A DNA stretch of 64,000 bases from JAPPLG01 sp965199935 (GCA_965199935.1 CBDATD010000001.1:927575-991574), one strand, 5' to 3'. Shown: positions 34,431 to 43,937, counted from the first letter of the stretch. Numbers and translations: made by a program. Notes: generated from the sequence alone by a model not told the origin.

Positions 34431-35100
34431 GTATATTTTAACTTATAATTCAAATTTGCATGGTAAATCAATTAAAAAATGACTTTATTAGGGTTTTTGA
34501 AGGAAAAAATTAAAACCATAAAACTGAATGGATCTAAAAACAAACCTCTGTGGGAAGGTTTGTATATCAGAGACTGCATGGGCCTCAAAACTTGAAAATA
34601 TTGTAGTTTTGAAGGGGTTTTTAAGTAAAATCAGCCTCTTTTTTTGAGATTTTCATAAGACTGCATGGGACTGCACAGAGACTGCAGGAAGATGTCTGTA
34701 GAGAGGCTGCCGGCGTCCAAATTATTTGAAAAACAACTTAAAACAGCGTCCAAAACGACTTAACAAAAAACATTTCTATAGTTTCAGGTGTTTCGGACTT
34801 TGGAGGTAAGAAAAAGACCCGGCCGCCATGATAAAATTTTAAGAGGCAGTCGTGCAGGATAAAGGTCAATGCTTTGAAAAACGCCGGATATAAATACAAT
34901 ATCAAACTGGATTCAGCATACAAAAAATCCTGCTAAATTCAGAAAAATATGATACACTGTGGAATGTATTTTTATTTGGTTCTGCGGCTGGATACCAAGA
35001 GAATCCCTCTTTTTGCTTTATGAAATAAAAAAAATACCGATAACTCTGATATACCCGGCAAAATGAAGCATTTGTTAGGGAAGGGAGATAGGAAGAAAAC
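34431..35100. other. 670-bp gene-poor region
   Basis: No convincing ORF. It contains the right copy of the direct repeat (34627-34675) and several short TGCATGGG/CTGCA repetitions near 34570-34690. The last bases carry GGGAAGGGAGATAGG, a ribosome binding site for the secreted-protein gene. Confidence 0.4.
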
Positions 35101-35670
35101 ATGAAGTTATTACTATTATGGATGATTGTCCTTAGCTCTTTTTATACCTACGGTTTTTGTGTAACAATGGGGACCTTTAGGATCTATCCAAACGGCAGTT
35201 ATTCAACACAGTTGGGAAATTCTATCATTGATTTAGAAGAAAGCTATTCTGCAAACTCTCTTTTTTATCCCGTTGGAAGCCACTCATGGATGAGAGGTCT
35301 TGTTTTCCGTCTGGACGACAGCACCTGCACTCTGGAGGGGAATGTTGTTTTTGGATTAAGCGAGGATGACTCCCTTACAAAAAAAAGGTTTTTTGCATTT
35401 GATTTAAATGACAAAGTGTTTGTAAAGAGGAGCTTTAAATTTGATTCAAATAATGACGTGTTTACAAAGAGGGACTTTAACTTTAATGACAGCCTGTTTA
35501 TGAAGGACGGCTCTGCATTTGACTCTGATGGAAACTTGGTTGCGAACGGAGGTTTTATATTTGAATTAGACGACGATCGTTTTTTTATCAGCAGGGATGC
35601 TGTATTTAATTCAGAAGATGATTTTCTTAAAGCGAAGAAATCCGTCATTTACTCTGAGAGTAAACATTAA
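35101..35670 (+). CDS. Secreted protein with short internal repeats, unknown
   Basis: 189 aa with an N-terminal signal peptide (KLLLLWMIVLSSFYTYGFC) and a good ribosome binding site. The second half consists of degenerate ~11-13 residue units such as VFVKRSFKFDSNNDVFTKR, acidic and aromatic-rich, predicted to be beta-strands, and repeated at DNA level. No cysteine-based lipobox is obvious. It may be a periplasmic or surface protein; I recognise no family. Confidence 0.6.
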   Translation: MKLLLLWMIVLSSFYTYGFCVTMGTFRIYPNGSYSTQLGNSIIDLEESYSANSLFYPVGSHSWMRGLVFRLDDSTCTLEGNVVFGLSEDDSLTKKRFFAFDLNDKVFVKRSFKFDSNNDVFTKRDFNFNDSLFMKDGSAFDSDGNLVANGGFIFELDDDRFFISRDAVFNSEDDFLKAKKSVIYSESKH

Positions 35671-35747
35671 CAAACTTTAATTGTATTTCTCCAAAACAGC
35701 TTAGAGCGTTTTGCGGCAGTTCTTGAAATATAGTGTTTGAAAACGCG

Positions 35748-36890
35748 TTAAATAAAATCGTTGTTCCATAATTTTTTGAGAAATTTTTTGTAAGGAAGAA
35801 TAAGAATATTTTCGTCCGTTAAACGAGGAGTTCTTTCCAAAGATACAACAATTTTATATCTGAAAGATTTTTCTTCACACAAGGCTTTAAGCCCTTTTAA
35901 ATCTTTTTTTTGAATTTGTGTTTTTGATTTTACTTCAACAGCCAAATTATCCCCAACAATAAAATCCACCTCCTGCTGGTTCTTTGACCTCCAAAAGCGC
36001 ATATTACGGTCATCGTCCGTATATTTTAAATAAGCCTTAATTTCATTAAAAATAAAGTGTTCAAAAGAAAATCCAAACTCTACTGAATTTTTCACAAGAT
36101 TCCATCGGTCTGTTAGGGCATTCACTGCTCCAATGTCAAAAAAGTAAAACTTATGCATGCTTACGGATTGTCTTCGCAGAGTTTTTTTGTATGGGGGAAG
36201 TAAAGATCCCATAAAAGTATCTTCTAGAATCAAGTAATACTCTTTGATTGTTTTTGAGGACACTCCCACATCACCGGCAATATTGCTGTAGTTGATAAGC
36301 TGGGCATTGGTCTTAGCGGCTATATCTAAGAAGATAGAAAAGGGCTGGAGCCGCCTTGTTAATCCTTCAGACTGTATCTCTTCTTTAAGATAAGTTTTTA
36401 CATACGATTTCAATAGAGCTTTAGGTTTTTTAGAAGGATAGATGGAGGGCAGCGACCCATACTGCATTATTCTAAGAATGTCGAATTTGGGGATTTCTTT
36501 GCTCACTAAAGGGAATAATTGTTTGTGCAGAGCGCGTCCTCCCAGCAGATTGCCTCCGCCCCTTTTTAATTTGCGGGCTGATGAACCGGTTAAGATAAAA
36601 GGAATATTGTAAGTTTCCATTAAATGATGAACTTCATCCAGTAAATGCGGTATTTTCTGAATCTCGTCAATAACCACTGGTTTTGTAATTTTTTGAGCTA
36701 AAAGCTCTTCTCTGAGCAAATGCGGGGAGCGGTGGAGTTTGAAAAATAAATCAGATTTTAATAAGTCATAGTAAAGAGATTGAGGAAACTTTTTCTTCAA
36801 CCAATAAGACTTTCCGGTCTGCCTGGGGCCGAAAAGAAACAATCCTTTGCAGTCCGAAAAGTCTAAATTGATGAGTCTTTTAAATTCCAT
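35748..36890 (-). CDS. AAA-type ATPase with DUF4143 C-terminus (second copy)
   Basis: 380-aa relative of the protein at 33264-34430, but clearly divergent. Walker A is LFLFGPRQTGKSYWL, Walker B is KPVVIDEIQKIPHLL, the sensor region is IPFILTGSSARKLK, and the C-terminus has EVDFIVGDNLAVEVKSK (PD-(D/E)XK-like). Two tandem palindromes lie just upstream (36939-36990), suggesting tight control. Function unknown. Confidence 0.85.
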   Translation of the reverse strand: MEFKRLINLDFSDCKGLFLFGPRQTGKSYWLKKKFPQSLYYDLLKSDLFFKLHRSPHLLREELLAQKITKPVVIDEIQKIPHLLDEVHHLMETYNIPFILTGSSARKLKRGGGNLLGGRALHKQLFPLVSKEIPKFDILRIMQYGSLPSIYPSKKPKALLKSYVKTYLKEEIQSEGLTRRLQPFSIFLDIAAKTNAQLINYSNIAGDVGVSSKTIKEYYLILEDTFMGSLLPPYKKTLRRQSVSMHKFYFFDIGAVNALTDRWNLVKNSVEFGFSFEHFIFNEIKAYLKYTDDDRNMRFWRSKNQQEVDFIVGDNLAVEVKSKTQIQKKDLKGLKALCEEKSFRYKIVVSLERTPRLTDENILILPYKKFLKKLWNNDFI

Positions 36891-36938
36891 ATTTCCAGGG
36901 TAAAGGGTTTTGGTTCAGAGATCAATAAAAATCAGATA

Positions 36939-36990
36939 TTTTGAAGTATGACTCCAAAATAAAGATTTATTTTGAAGTATAACTCCAAAA
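36939..36990. promoter_or_regulatory. Two tandem palindromic operator candidates
   Basis: TTTTGAAGTATGACTCCAAA(A) at 36939-36959 and TTTTGAAGTATAACTCCAAA(A) at 36970-36990 are near-identical imperfect inverted repeats, 31 bp apart (about three helical turns). They lie 49-100 bp upstream of the second DUF4143 ATPase and near the 3' end of lnt. The spacing favours cooperative repressor binding; the factor is unknown. Confidence 0.5.
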
Positions 36991-37017
36991 AAATGAGATT
37001 TTTTTTTTAAACTAGGT

Positions 37018-38532
37018 TTAATATTTTTTGCAGTGTCGGCAGACAAAGGGCGCAAGAAGAAGCAGCAGCAAAACAATAAAATTGATGTAATAGCCAAAGC
37101 CTTCAAAAAAAGTAGGGCGGTGTTTTGAAGAGTAAGGCACTTCAACAACTTTTGCCCAAGGTTTTCTAATGGGGGATTTTTCTAATATATTTCCATAAGC
37201 AGACATGGCGGCAGAAATGCCCGTGCTTGTCGATCTCACCACTGGTTTTCTCAGTTCAACGCCCCTTGCGAAAGTCATATACAAATGCTGATACGGTTCA
37301 TACCACCAGCCAAACCAGGAGTCGTTGGTTACATTGACCAATATGTCCGCCCCTTTTTGGGACAGCCTTCTTGAAAATAAATCAGAGAGGCTTTCATAAC
37401 AAATTTGAAGCCCCAAACTAATATTTCCCACAGACCGAACAGAAGGCCCCTCTCTGCCGGCGGCAAAGGCTTGATGGCTCCCTAAAAAAATCTGTCTCAG
37501 CTTTGGAAACCAGCGGTCGCCGGGAATATACTCCCCAAACGCCAGCAATTTATTTTTGTCATATCTTGCAGGGTTCAACTTCCCTTCAGAATCAATAAAA
37601 AAAATGGAGTTGGTGACATCCCGGCCGATGCGAGTGGAAGCCCCCGTCGCCAAAGTTGTTTGAAATTCATTTTTTACTGTCTCTTGAAGATTGGATACTC
37701 TGCCTTTTCTCAGCAGATAAGGATAAGCTCCCTCCGGCCACAAAATAAAATCAACGGAAGGATCTAAAGCCTCTGTTGTTATATTTATGAGTTTATTGGA
37801 AATCTTTGTAAACACTTGATCTCGAAGCCCCGCCAGCTCCATAGAACTTCCGATGTTATGCTGTACCAACAAAATTTTTGCTGTTGAATCAGGAGCATCC
37901 TGCCTTTTTGCCAGCACATAACCCCAGCCATTGAGCAGGAAGAAAAACCCTGCGCCTAAAGCGATAAGTTTTTTACTCCTCAGAGAGAAAAAGAAAATTT
38001 GAAGAAGTATTGTCAAAGTGGATATAAATTGGAAGCCCCAAAGCTCCGCTGTATGAAAGATCGGAAGGCCGGCCCAGAACCAGGTGTATCCAAAATTCCA
38101 TTGAAAAAGCATAGGCAGAGAAAGAGCTAAAGAAATGAGCGAGGCTAAACTGAGGAGACGCAGAAAATTCCCAGAAGGAAGAATTTTTATAAAATAAAAC
38201 CATACAGCAAGAGCCAGAGGAATATGTAAATGAGCTAAAGTACAGAAAGCCAACAGCCCCGCAGCTGAAACAATCCAATTAAAATTTCCATAAATGTGGA
38301 TGGTGTAGGCCACCCAATGAAAGCCGATGAGAGTCCATACAAACTGTGTCAGCCACCCTGCGGTAAATATCAGTTTAATTTTCTGATTATTTTTTAAACA
38401 AAAATGCCATAAAGGGATAAAGCAAAAAAGGACGGCCCAAGGAGGAAAAGGAATATAACTGGCGCCGGCCAGCACTCCTGAAAGGATCGGCAGATAAAAT
38501 AATTTGAAAAAATGAATCACATTATACAGCAT
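37018..38532 (-). CDS. lnt: Apolipoprotein N-acyltransferase
   Basis: Inner-membrane enzyme that adds the third acyl chain to lipoproteins. About 504 aa from the ATG at 38532; the frame is open further upstream but that part is not Lnt-like. Several TM helices precede the nitrilase-like domain, whose triad is visible: Glu in FILWPEGAYPYLL, Lys in YDKNKLLAFGEYIPG and Cys in GLQICYESLSD. A final TM helix (FIVLLLLLLAPFV) closes the protein. It is divergently transcribed from the zinc-ribbon gene, about 45 bp away. Presence of Lnt indicates a Gram-negative envelope. Confidence 0.92.
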   Translation of the reverse strand: MLYNVIHFFKLFYLPILSGVLAGASYIPFPPWAVLFCFIPLWHFCLKNNQKIKLIFTAGWLTQFVWTLIGFHWVAYTIHIYGNFNWIVSAAGLLAFCTLAHLHIPLALAVWFYFIKILPSGNFLRLLSLASLISLALSLPMLFQWNFGYTWFWAGLPIFHTAELWGFQFISTLTILLQIFFFSLRSKKLIALGAGFFFLLNGWGYVLAKRQDAPDSTAKILLVQHNIGSSMELAGLRDQVFTKISNKLINITTEALDPSVDFILWPEGAYPYLLRKGRVSNLQETVKNEFQTTLATGASTRIGRDVTNSIFFIDSEGKLNPARYDKNKLLAFGEYIPGDRWFPKLRQIFLGSHQAFAAGREGPSVRSVGNISLGLQICYESLSDLFSRRLSQKGADILVNVTNDSWFGWWYEPYQHLYMTFARGVELRKPVVRSTSTGISAAMSAYGNILEKSPIRKPWAKVVEVPYSSKHRPTFFEGFGYYINFIVLLLLLLAPFVCRHCKKY

Positions 38533-38577
38533 ATTGTGATAAAGCATAAACGAATGGGTTTTGAAAGCCAACAAAGA

Positions 38578-39231
38578 ATGATTCCGGAGTGGGAGAGCCT
38601 CTCTTGTCCTCATTGCAGAGCTGTGTTTAAAGTCAGTAAACAAGATTTGCTTCCTGTGGAGCATTACCCCTTTTCCTGTCTTTCCTGCCGGAAGATTTTT
38701 TGGGCGGGCTTCGACAGCCGTCAAAAAATTGAAATCTTTCAAGCAAAGCCCTCAGACAAAGGGGGAGAGAAGTGGGTTCGCGAACATAAAATCTGCCCTC
38801 ATTGTTATGCCAGTACAAAAAAAGGCAGTGTGGACTGCATCCAGTGCGGAGAATCTTTTTACAATGATAAATGGAAGAAAAGCGCCCCTCCCTCTTCTTT
38901 CCTTTTACGAAAAACATTTGAAGAATTATTGGAGGAATACGACAATACTAAAAAACACGAAGAGTTTTCAGCTCTTTGTATCAGTGAAAATAATATTGGA
39001 TTTGGCTCCTACTGCTACAGCCGGCTGAAGAAAGCCCGCCCAGAGGATCCCATTGCTGTTAAGATGTTTAAATATTTTGAAGCCATACTTTTTGTAATGA
39101 CTCAAAAACAGCCCAAGACAGAAACAAAATACTGGTCTTACTCTATGGGATGGATTCATGCTTTACTGCTTTTTCTGTTTATAGCTTTATGTTTTGGACT
39201 GGCTCTGCCTTATTTTATGGCGTTTAATTAA
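38578..39231 (+). CDS. Zinc-ribbon protein with C-terminal TM helix
   Basis: About 217 aa starting MIPEWESLSCPHCRAVFKVS. Two zinc-ribbon pairs at the N-terminus (CPHC...CLSC) resemble MJ0042-type ribbons, and a second set follows (CPHC...CIQC). A single C-terminal TM helix is seen (LLLFLFIALCFGLALPYFM). It precedes ftsB by 13 bp. Likely a membrane-anchored regulatory or structural protein; function unknown. Confidence 0.65.
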   Translation: MIPEWESLSCPHCRAVFKVSKQDLLPVEHYPFSCLSCRKIFWAGFDSRQKIEIFQAKPSDKGGEKWVREHKICPHCYASTKKGSVDCIQCGESFYNDKWKKSAPPSSFLLRKTFEELLEEYDNTKKHEEFSALCISENNIGFGSYCYSRLKKARPEDPIAVKMFKYFEAILFVMTQKQPKTETKYWSYSMGWIHALLLFLFIALCFGLALPYFMAFN

Positions 39232-39244
39232 AAGGGATGCTGTT

Positions 39245-39544
39245 ATGAAGATTTTTCAATATGCAGATCAATGGTTGAAACAGCCTAAATTGATTGTAGG
39301 TTTCTGCATTGTACTGATTTTGTTTAATGTTGTGTTTGACGGCACCTTGTTTCAAATCCGAAAACTCTACTTACAGCAAAAAACTCTGGACCGGCAAACT
39401 GTGGAAATTCAAACAAAAAATCAAATACTTATAGAAAAGATGGACAAACTCTCTGATCCCAAACACCTGGAAAAAGAAGTGCGGAATAGATTTGACCTGG
39501 CCGGCCAAGGGGATCTTATATTTATATTTCCTGAAGATGAATAA
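39245..39544 (+). CDS. ftsB: FtsB/DivIC-type septum formation protein
   Basis: 99-aa bitopic protein. An N-terminal TM helix (LIVGFCIVLILFNVVF) is followed by a coiled coil (LQQKTLDRQTVEIQTKNQIL) and an FtsB-like end (KEVRNRFDLAGQGDLIFIF). It bridges FtsL and FtsQ in divisome assembly. Start chosen at the internal ATG, because the upstream extension is in another gene. It overlaps polA by eight bases. Confidence 0.8.
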   Translation: MKIFQYADQWLKQPKLIVGFCIVLILFNVVFDGTLFQIRKLYLQQKTLDRQTVEIQTKNQILIEKMDKLSDPKHLEKEVRNRFDLAGQGDLIFIFPEDE

Positions 39545-42107
39545 GAAAACAATATATTTAGTGGATGCCAGCTCTATTTTTTTTAGAGCCTACTATGCTA
39601 TTCCCTTTATGCAGTCTCAAAAAAATAAGATTCACACCAGTGCTGTTTACGGTTATTTGACAACCACTTTAAAAATTTTAGAACAGTTTAAACCCCGGCA
39701 CTTGATGTATTGTTTTGACCGTAAAGAACCTTCCATCAGGGTAAAATATTATAAAGAGTACAAAGCCAATCGTGAGGAGATGCCGGAGGATTTAGAGGAG
39801 CAAGTCCCTTACATTCATAAAGCGACCGAGTTTCTGGGCATTCAAAAAATGGATCTTAAGGGGTATGAAGCAGACGACTTAATAGGAAGCCTCGCCTGCT
39901 GGGCTAAAGATCACTCAGCTCAAGTGATTGTCGTGAGTTCTGACAAAGATTTTGCTCAATTGGTGGACTCTCAAGTCAAACTCTATGATCCGATGAAAAA
40001 TATTTATTACGACGCCAATGGAGTGCAGAAAAAATGGGGGGTCCAGCCAAGTCAAATTGTGGATTATTTAGCGATTGTCGGGGATTCCAGCGACAATATA
40101 CCGGGAGTGCGGGGTATCGGGAAAAAAGGAGCTCAGAAACTGCTTGCGGAACACCAGACACTGGAAAGTCTTTATTCCAATCTTGATAAAATACCAGACA
40201 AGACAGCCCAAAAATTGAAAGACTCTGAGAAACCTGCTTTTATCTCTCAAAAATTAGCCCGCATTATCACAGATCTAAAGCTTGTTTCCGGATTTGAGGA
40301 CTTTGAAAGGCTGTCTGTAAAAGAGCAGGAAATGCTGGAGCTTCTGAATGAACTTGAATTTCGCTCCATTCGGAAAAAACTGTTTCCCCTCTTGGAAGAG
40401 CCAAAAACTTCCTCTTCAGATCAAGCAAATAAAAGCCCTGTCAAGAAAGCTCCGCTTCAGAGAATAAAGGGACTCAGAAAATATTCATGGACTCTCAATG
40501 AACTGCAGGAGGCCCTCAAACCTTATGAGGAAGTTGGAGTTGTTGTTTTGAAGAATACAGCACACCTTCTTTTTAAGAAATCCTGGGTTCAAGTACAGAC
40601 GGATTCTCTGAGAAATTTAGGAGAGCTACTTTCTCACAAAAGAATTAGATGGTGGGGGTACGATTTAAAAGACGTATGGAAGCAAATGGAAGTTAAACAT
40701 CCTATAGCTGTTTGGGACTTGATGATCGCCGGCTATCTTGTGGAAAATAAAGCCTCCAAGGATTTGCTTTCTTTAGTTCGTCAACATTTTGGGGTTGAAG
40801 ATTTGAATGAGAATAATGTTATTCCATATTTGGTGGATTTGAGAAAGCACTACGAGCAAAAAATAGAGGATCTGCGTCTTGATTTTGTTTTTCAAAATAT
40901 AGAAATGCCTTTGGTTTCTGTACTGTATAAGATGGAGAAAAGGGGGGTGGCGGTTGACCGCAGAAGGCTGATTAAAGAGAAGGCAGATCTTGAATGTGAT
41001 TTGTTGGAGTTGGAAAATCAAATTTTTGCCCAAGCCGGACATCCTTTTAATATTGCAAGCCCTCAACAGCTGGCTTATGTGCTGTTTGATGAGTTGGGTT
41101 TAAAAAAAGGAAGAAAAACCAAAACAGGATATTCTACAGACAGCGATGTTCTGCATTTTTTGACTTCTCAGCATCCCATTGCTCAATTAATTTTGAATTA
41201 CAGGGAGCTTTTTAAATTAAAAACGACATACGCAGAAGGTTTGCTAAACGCCATTGACGGCCGAACGAAAAGAATACACACCCAGTTTAAGCAGACCCTT
41301 ACTTCTACGGGAAGGCTTTCCAGTGTACACCCTAATTTACAAAATATCCCCATTCGAACTTCTAGAGGCAGAAAGATTCGGGAGGCATTTGTTTCCGGTA
41401 AAGGTCATCTTTTAATCAGTGCGGATTACTCTCAAATTGAACTCAGAATTCTTGCTTTATTTTCAAAAGATCCTGCATTAAAGCGGGCTTTTCTTCAAGG
41501 GGAGGATATTCATAAAAGCACAGCTAAAGAATTGTTTAACGTCCCATTGGGGGAAGTCAGCGGGGAGCAAAGAAGAATTGCTAAGGCTGTCAATTTTGGG
41601 ATCACCTACGGGCAAACAGCTTTTGGTTTGTCAGAAACTTTAGGTGTTTCCAGAATGCGGGGAGGGGAGCTTGTTGATCAGTATTTTAAAAAATTTTCCA
41701 AAGTGCGTGATTATATTGAAAGCCGTTTACAGCAGGCTCGAAAAAAAGGTTATGTGGAAACTCTTTTTGGAAGAAGAAGGATTATTCCAGAGCTTTTGTC
41801 AAAAAATACGAGGCTGAAGAAATTCGGTGAAAGAGCGGCAGTCAATGCCTCCATTCAGGGGACAGCCAGTGACCTGGTGAAATTGGCGATGATTCATTTG
41901 GATGCTGGTGTGTGGTCTCGTCTTCTCATTCAAGTTCACGATGAACTGCTGTTTGAATGCCCCACAGAGGATGCGGCGTATGAAACAGCGTCCATTAAGG
42001 ATATTATGGAAGGGGTTGATTTGCCTGAACTGTGTCTGGATGTTCCCTTAAAAGTCAATATAGGCTCTGGGGGCAGTTGGGGCGAGGCTTACGGTATTAC
42101 TTCTTAG
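39537..42107 (+). CDS. polA: DNA polymerase I
   Basis: Repair and Okazaki-fragment polymerase of about 856 aa, starting MNKKTIYLVDASSIFFRAYY. An N-terminal 5'-nuclease domain (YEADDLIGSLACW, VVSSDKDFAQL, GVRGIGKKGAQKLL) precedes a middle 3'-5' exonuclease-like domain in which the metal-binding DxE motif is not visible, so proofreading is probably lost, as in several other bacteria. The C-terminal polymerase domain is complete: motif A DYSQIELRILALF, motif B RRIAKAVNFGITYGQ, motif C QVHDELLFE. It overlaps ftsB upstream and is convergent with merR, overlapping by 11 bases. Confidence 0.96.
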   Translation: MNKKTIYLVDASSIFFRAYYAIPFMQSQKNKIHTSAVYGYLTTTLKILEQFKPRHLMYCFDRKEPSIRVKYYKEYKANREEMPEDLEEQVPYIHKATEFLGIQKMDLKGYEADDLIGSLACWAKDHSAQVIVVSSDKDFAQLVDSQVKLYDPMKNIYYDANGVQKKWGVQPSQIVDYLAIVGDSSDNIPGVRGIGKKGAQKLLAEHQTLESLYSNLDKIPDKTAQKLKDSEKPAFISQKLARIITDLKLVSGFEDFERLSVKEQEMLELLNELEFRSIRKKLFPLLEEPKTSSSDQANKSPVKKAPLQRIKGLRKYSWTLNELQEALKPYEEVGVVVLKNTAHLLFKKSWVQVQTDSLRNLGELLSHKRIRWWGYDLKDVWKQMEVKHPIAVWDLMIAGYLVENKASKDLLSLVRQHFGVEDLNENNVIPYLVDLRKHYEQKIEDLRLDFVFQNIEMPLVSVLYKMEKRGVAVDRRRLIKEKADLECDLLELENQIFAQAGHPFNIASPQQLAYVLFDELGLKKGRKTKTGYSTDSDVLHFLTSQHPIAQLILNYRELFKLKTTYAEGLLNAIDGRTKRIHTQFKQTLTSTGRLSSVHPNLQNIPIRTSRGRKIREAFVSGKGHLLISADYSQIELRILALFSKDPALKRAFLQGEDIHKSTAKELFNVPLGEVSGEQRRIAKAVNFGITYGQTAFGLSETLGVSRMRGGELVDQYFKKFSKVRDYIESRLQQARKKGYVETLFGRRRIIPELLSKNTRLKKFGERAAVNASIQGTASDLVKLAMIHLDAGVWSRLLIQVHDELLFECPTEDAAYETASIKDIMEGVDLPELCLDVPLKVNIGSGGSWGEAYGITS

Positions 42108-42504
42108 CGTTTTTAATGAGGGATTTCTTAAATTCGGAAATGCGGCTTAACAGGTTTGAGATTTCTTGATAGATGCGGTCTTTGGAGTGGTATTCTTTTT
42201 TGGCTGTTTTGAACTTTTTGTAGAGGGATTTAAGAGCTTGTTTAGCGCCGCGGATAGAATAGCCGTCTTTATAGAGCAGTTTTTTTATCAAAAGCAGTGT
42301 TTCAATGTCTTTATGGAAATACAGTCTCTGTTTATTGTCCATCTTACCAGGCCGCAATTGCTCAAACTCGGACTCCCAGTAGCGCAGAATATAGGGTTTA
42401 ATAGATAAAATCTTTGAGACTTCACCAATTCTGAACGAAAGCTTCGAGGGGATTTTATTTAATTGTTCTTCCATCCATTGATCATTTAACTCTTTATCCA
42501 GCAT
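42097..42504 (-). CDS. MerR-family transcriptional regulator
   Basis: 135-aa regulator with an N-terminal MerR helix-turn-helix: FRIGEVSKILSIKPYILRYW followed by ESEFEQLRPGK and YFHKDIETLLLIKKLLY, then a coiled-coil dimerisation helix. No metal-binding cysteines, so it is not a classical metal sensor. It follows ihfA by six bases; the ihfA-merR pair is a common arrangement in proteobacteria and near-delta lineages. Confidence 0.88.
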   Translation of the reverse strand: MLDKELNDQWMEEQLNKIPSKLSFRIGEVSKILSIKPYILRYWESEFEQLRPGKMDNKQRLYFHKDIETLLLIKKLLYKDGYSIRGAKQALKSLYKKFKTAKKEYHSKDRIYQEISNLLSRISEFKKSLIKNAKK

Positions 42505-42510
42505 AGAAAA

Positions 42511-42813
42511 CTAAACCTTTCTTTTTAAATACACACTGGGGCGGAATGTGACCACTCTTTTAGAAGGGATGGTTAAATTCAGCCCTGTTGTTGGATTTCT
42601 GCCTAGTCTGGCTTTTTTATCTCTGAGTATGAAATGGCCGAAATTGGCAATTTTTACATTGTGGTTGGTTCTAAGTTTTTCTTTAATCACATCAAAACAA
42701 AACTCCACTAATTCTGTGGAGTATTTCTTAGAGTAGCCAATTTCATTATAGACTGCGTTTATAATGTCATTTTTGGTGTATGTGTCTGTGTGTTTCATCT
42801 CTTTGTTTGGCAT
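42511..42813 (-). CDS. ihfA: Integration host factor alpha subunit
   Basis: 100-aa DNA-bending protein of the HU/IHF family: TKNDIINAVYNEIGYSKKYS, VKIANFGHFILRDKKARLGR, NPTTGLNLTIPSKRVVTFRP. It forms heterodimers with IhfB and acts in recombination, replication and transcription. It lies six bases upstream of merR. In many relatives it follows pheT directly; here a plus-strand cassette (42.9-44.7 kb) separates them. Confidence 0.88.
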   Translation of the reverse strand: MPNKEMKHTDTYTKNDIINAVYNEIGYSKKYSTELVEFCFDVIKEKLRTNHNVKIANFGHFILRDKKARLGRNPTTGLNLTIPSKRVVTFRPSVYLKRKV

Positions 42814-42917
42814 GACTTTTCCTGTCTAAAGCCAACTAGGCCAAAAAACAACTGTTTTTCGCAAATATTGTAATAGGACTTTTGAATGGATTCTTTCTTT
42901 TAAGTGTTGAAAAAAAT

Positions 42918-42926
42918 GGGGGGGGG
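42918..42926 (+). repeat. Nine-G homopolymer tract upstream of a secreted-protein gene
   Basis: The element TGAAAAAAATGGGGGGGGGT is shared with two tracts at 53617 and 56935. Here the tract lies 12 bp before the ATG of the secreted-protein gene and out of frame with it, so it could vary promoter or ribosome-site spacing rather than reading frame. Confidence 0.6.
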
Positions 42927-42938
42927 TAGAATGGGAAT

Positions 42939-43937
42939 ATGTTATCAAAAAGACCTTTTCAGAGCAGTGCTTTAGCGTTTTTCTCCGCCTGTTCATTTTT
43001 TTTGCAGGCGCAGGAAGAGCTTGCCCATTGTGAAGTTCTCAGCACTTCATTTTTTGGAGAGGCTTCTGTTCAGGTCCATTGTGGAGAAGGCCCTGAAGGG
43101 GTGGGATGGATTAGCAGTTCCACACCAGTTCGAAAAGTAATTATGAAAATTCGCGACCGGAAAACGGGACGCGAGAGAATGACCTCACTGAAAACACGGG
43201 CAGGTGAAGAGGGAGGCTGGTATGAATCCGTTGGCGAGAACAGGAAAACGAAAGAGATCAACAACAGTGTTGTTAGAAGACTTCGTTCCTACAATAAAGG
43301 AGGGTCTCTCCCCATAAGCCTTTATATCCCTGGGGGATGCGGCTCCAACAAAATTTTTCATGCTGTAACTTTTGATTTTTTCAAGGACCCTAATGACGTC
43401 GAATTTTTCAAGGAAGATGAAGAGTGTTCCTGGCTGAATGAGAATGATACCAATTGGAGAGAAGGGGTGAAGGGTATAGGGAAGAACGAAGATATTGTGT
43501 TTGTTCGATATGTTTTGCCTCCTTCCACCAAAGTTTATTACGATAAGAGCGGCGAGAAGCTTAAAGGGGATATTTCAACATTTAACGTGCAAACTGAATA
43601 TGATGAGCTTCATTGTGAAGAGTTGGGGGATACTTTTGTTTTAAGAGATTACAAAGGCAATGTCTGCAGCAATGTGCAAATGTGTTTTGGAAACGAGGCC
43701 TGGTGTTCAGCACCCAATAAAAGAGAGCATTTTCAGTTCTTTAATTACGGCTGTAAAGCTTTGGAAGACGGGACCTGCCCCCCGCCAACGGATTGTATAT
43801 TTGGAGAAAACAGTTTTTACGCAAATAAATATTACGCGGAATATATGGAGTCTTTTGGCAAAAGCAAATTTTACGATTTTGAAAATGCAGGATCTTCTTC
43901 ATCCCGCTCAAAGCCTCGTTCAAAAGGAGTGCGGTGA
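42939..43937 (+). CDS. Secreted protein, unknown function
   Basis: 332 aa with an N-terminal signal sequence (SALAFFSACSFFLQAQEELA) and a mature region rich in cysteines (CGEGPEGVG, CGSNKIFH, CNVQMCFGNEAWCSAPN-like), consistent with a periplasmic or exported disulphide-bonded protein. It is preceded by a nine-G tract and begins a three-gene plus-strand group. I recognise no family. Confidence 0.65.
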   Translation: MLSKRPFQSSALAFFSACSFFLQAQEELAHCEVLSTSFFGEASVQVHCGEGPEGVGWISSSTPVRKVIMKIRDRKTGRERMTSLKTRAGEEGGWYESVGENRKTKEINNSVVRRLRSYNKGGSLPISLYIPGGCGSNKIFHAVTFDFFKDPNDVEFFKEDEECSWLNENDTNWREGVKGIGKNEDIVFVRYVLPPSTKVYYDKSGEKLKGDISTFNVQTEYDELHCEELGDTFVLRDYKGNVCSNVQMCFGNEAWCSAPNKREHFQFFNYGCKALEDGTCPPPTDCIFGENSFYANKYYAEYMESFGKSKFYDFENAGSSSSRSKPRSKGVR

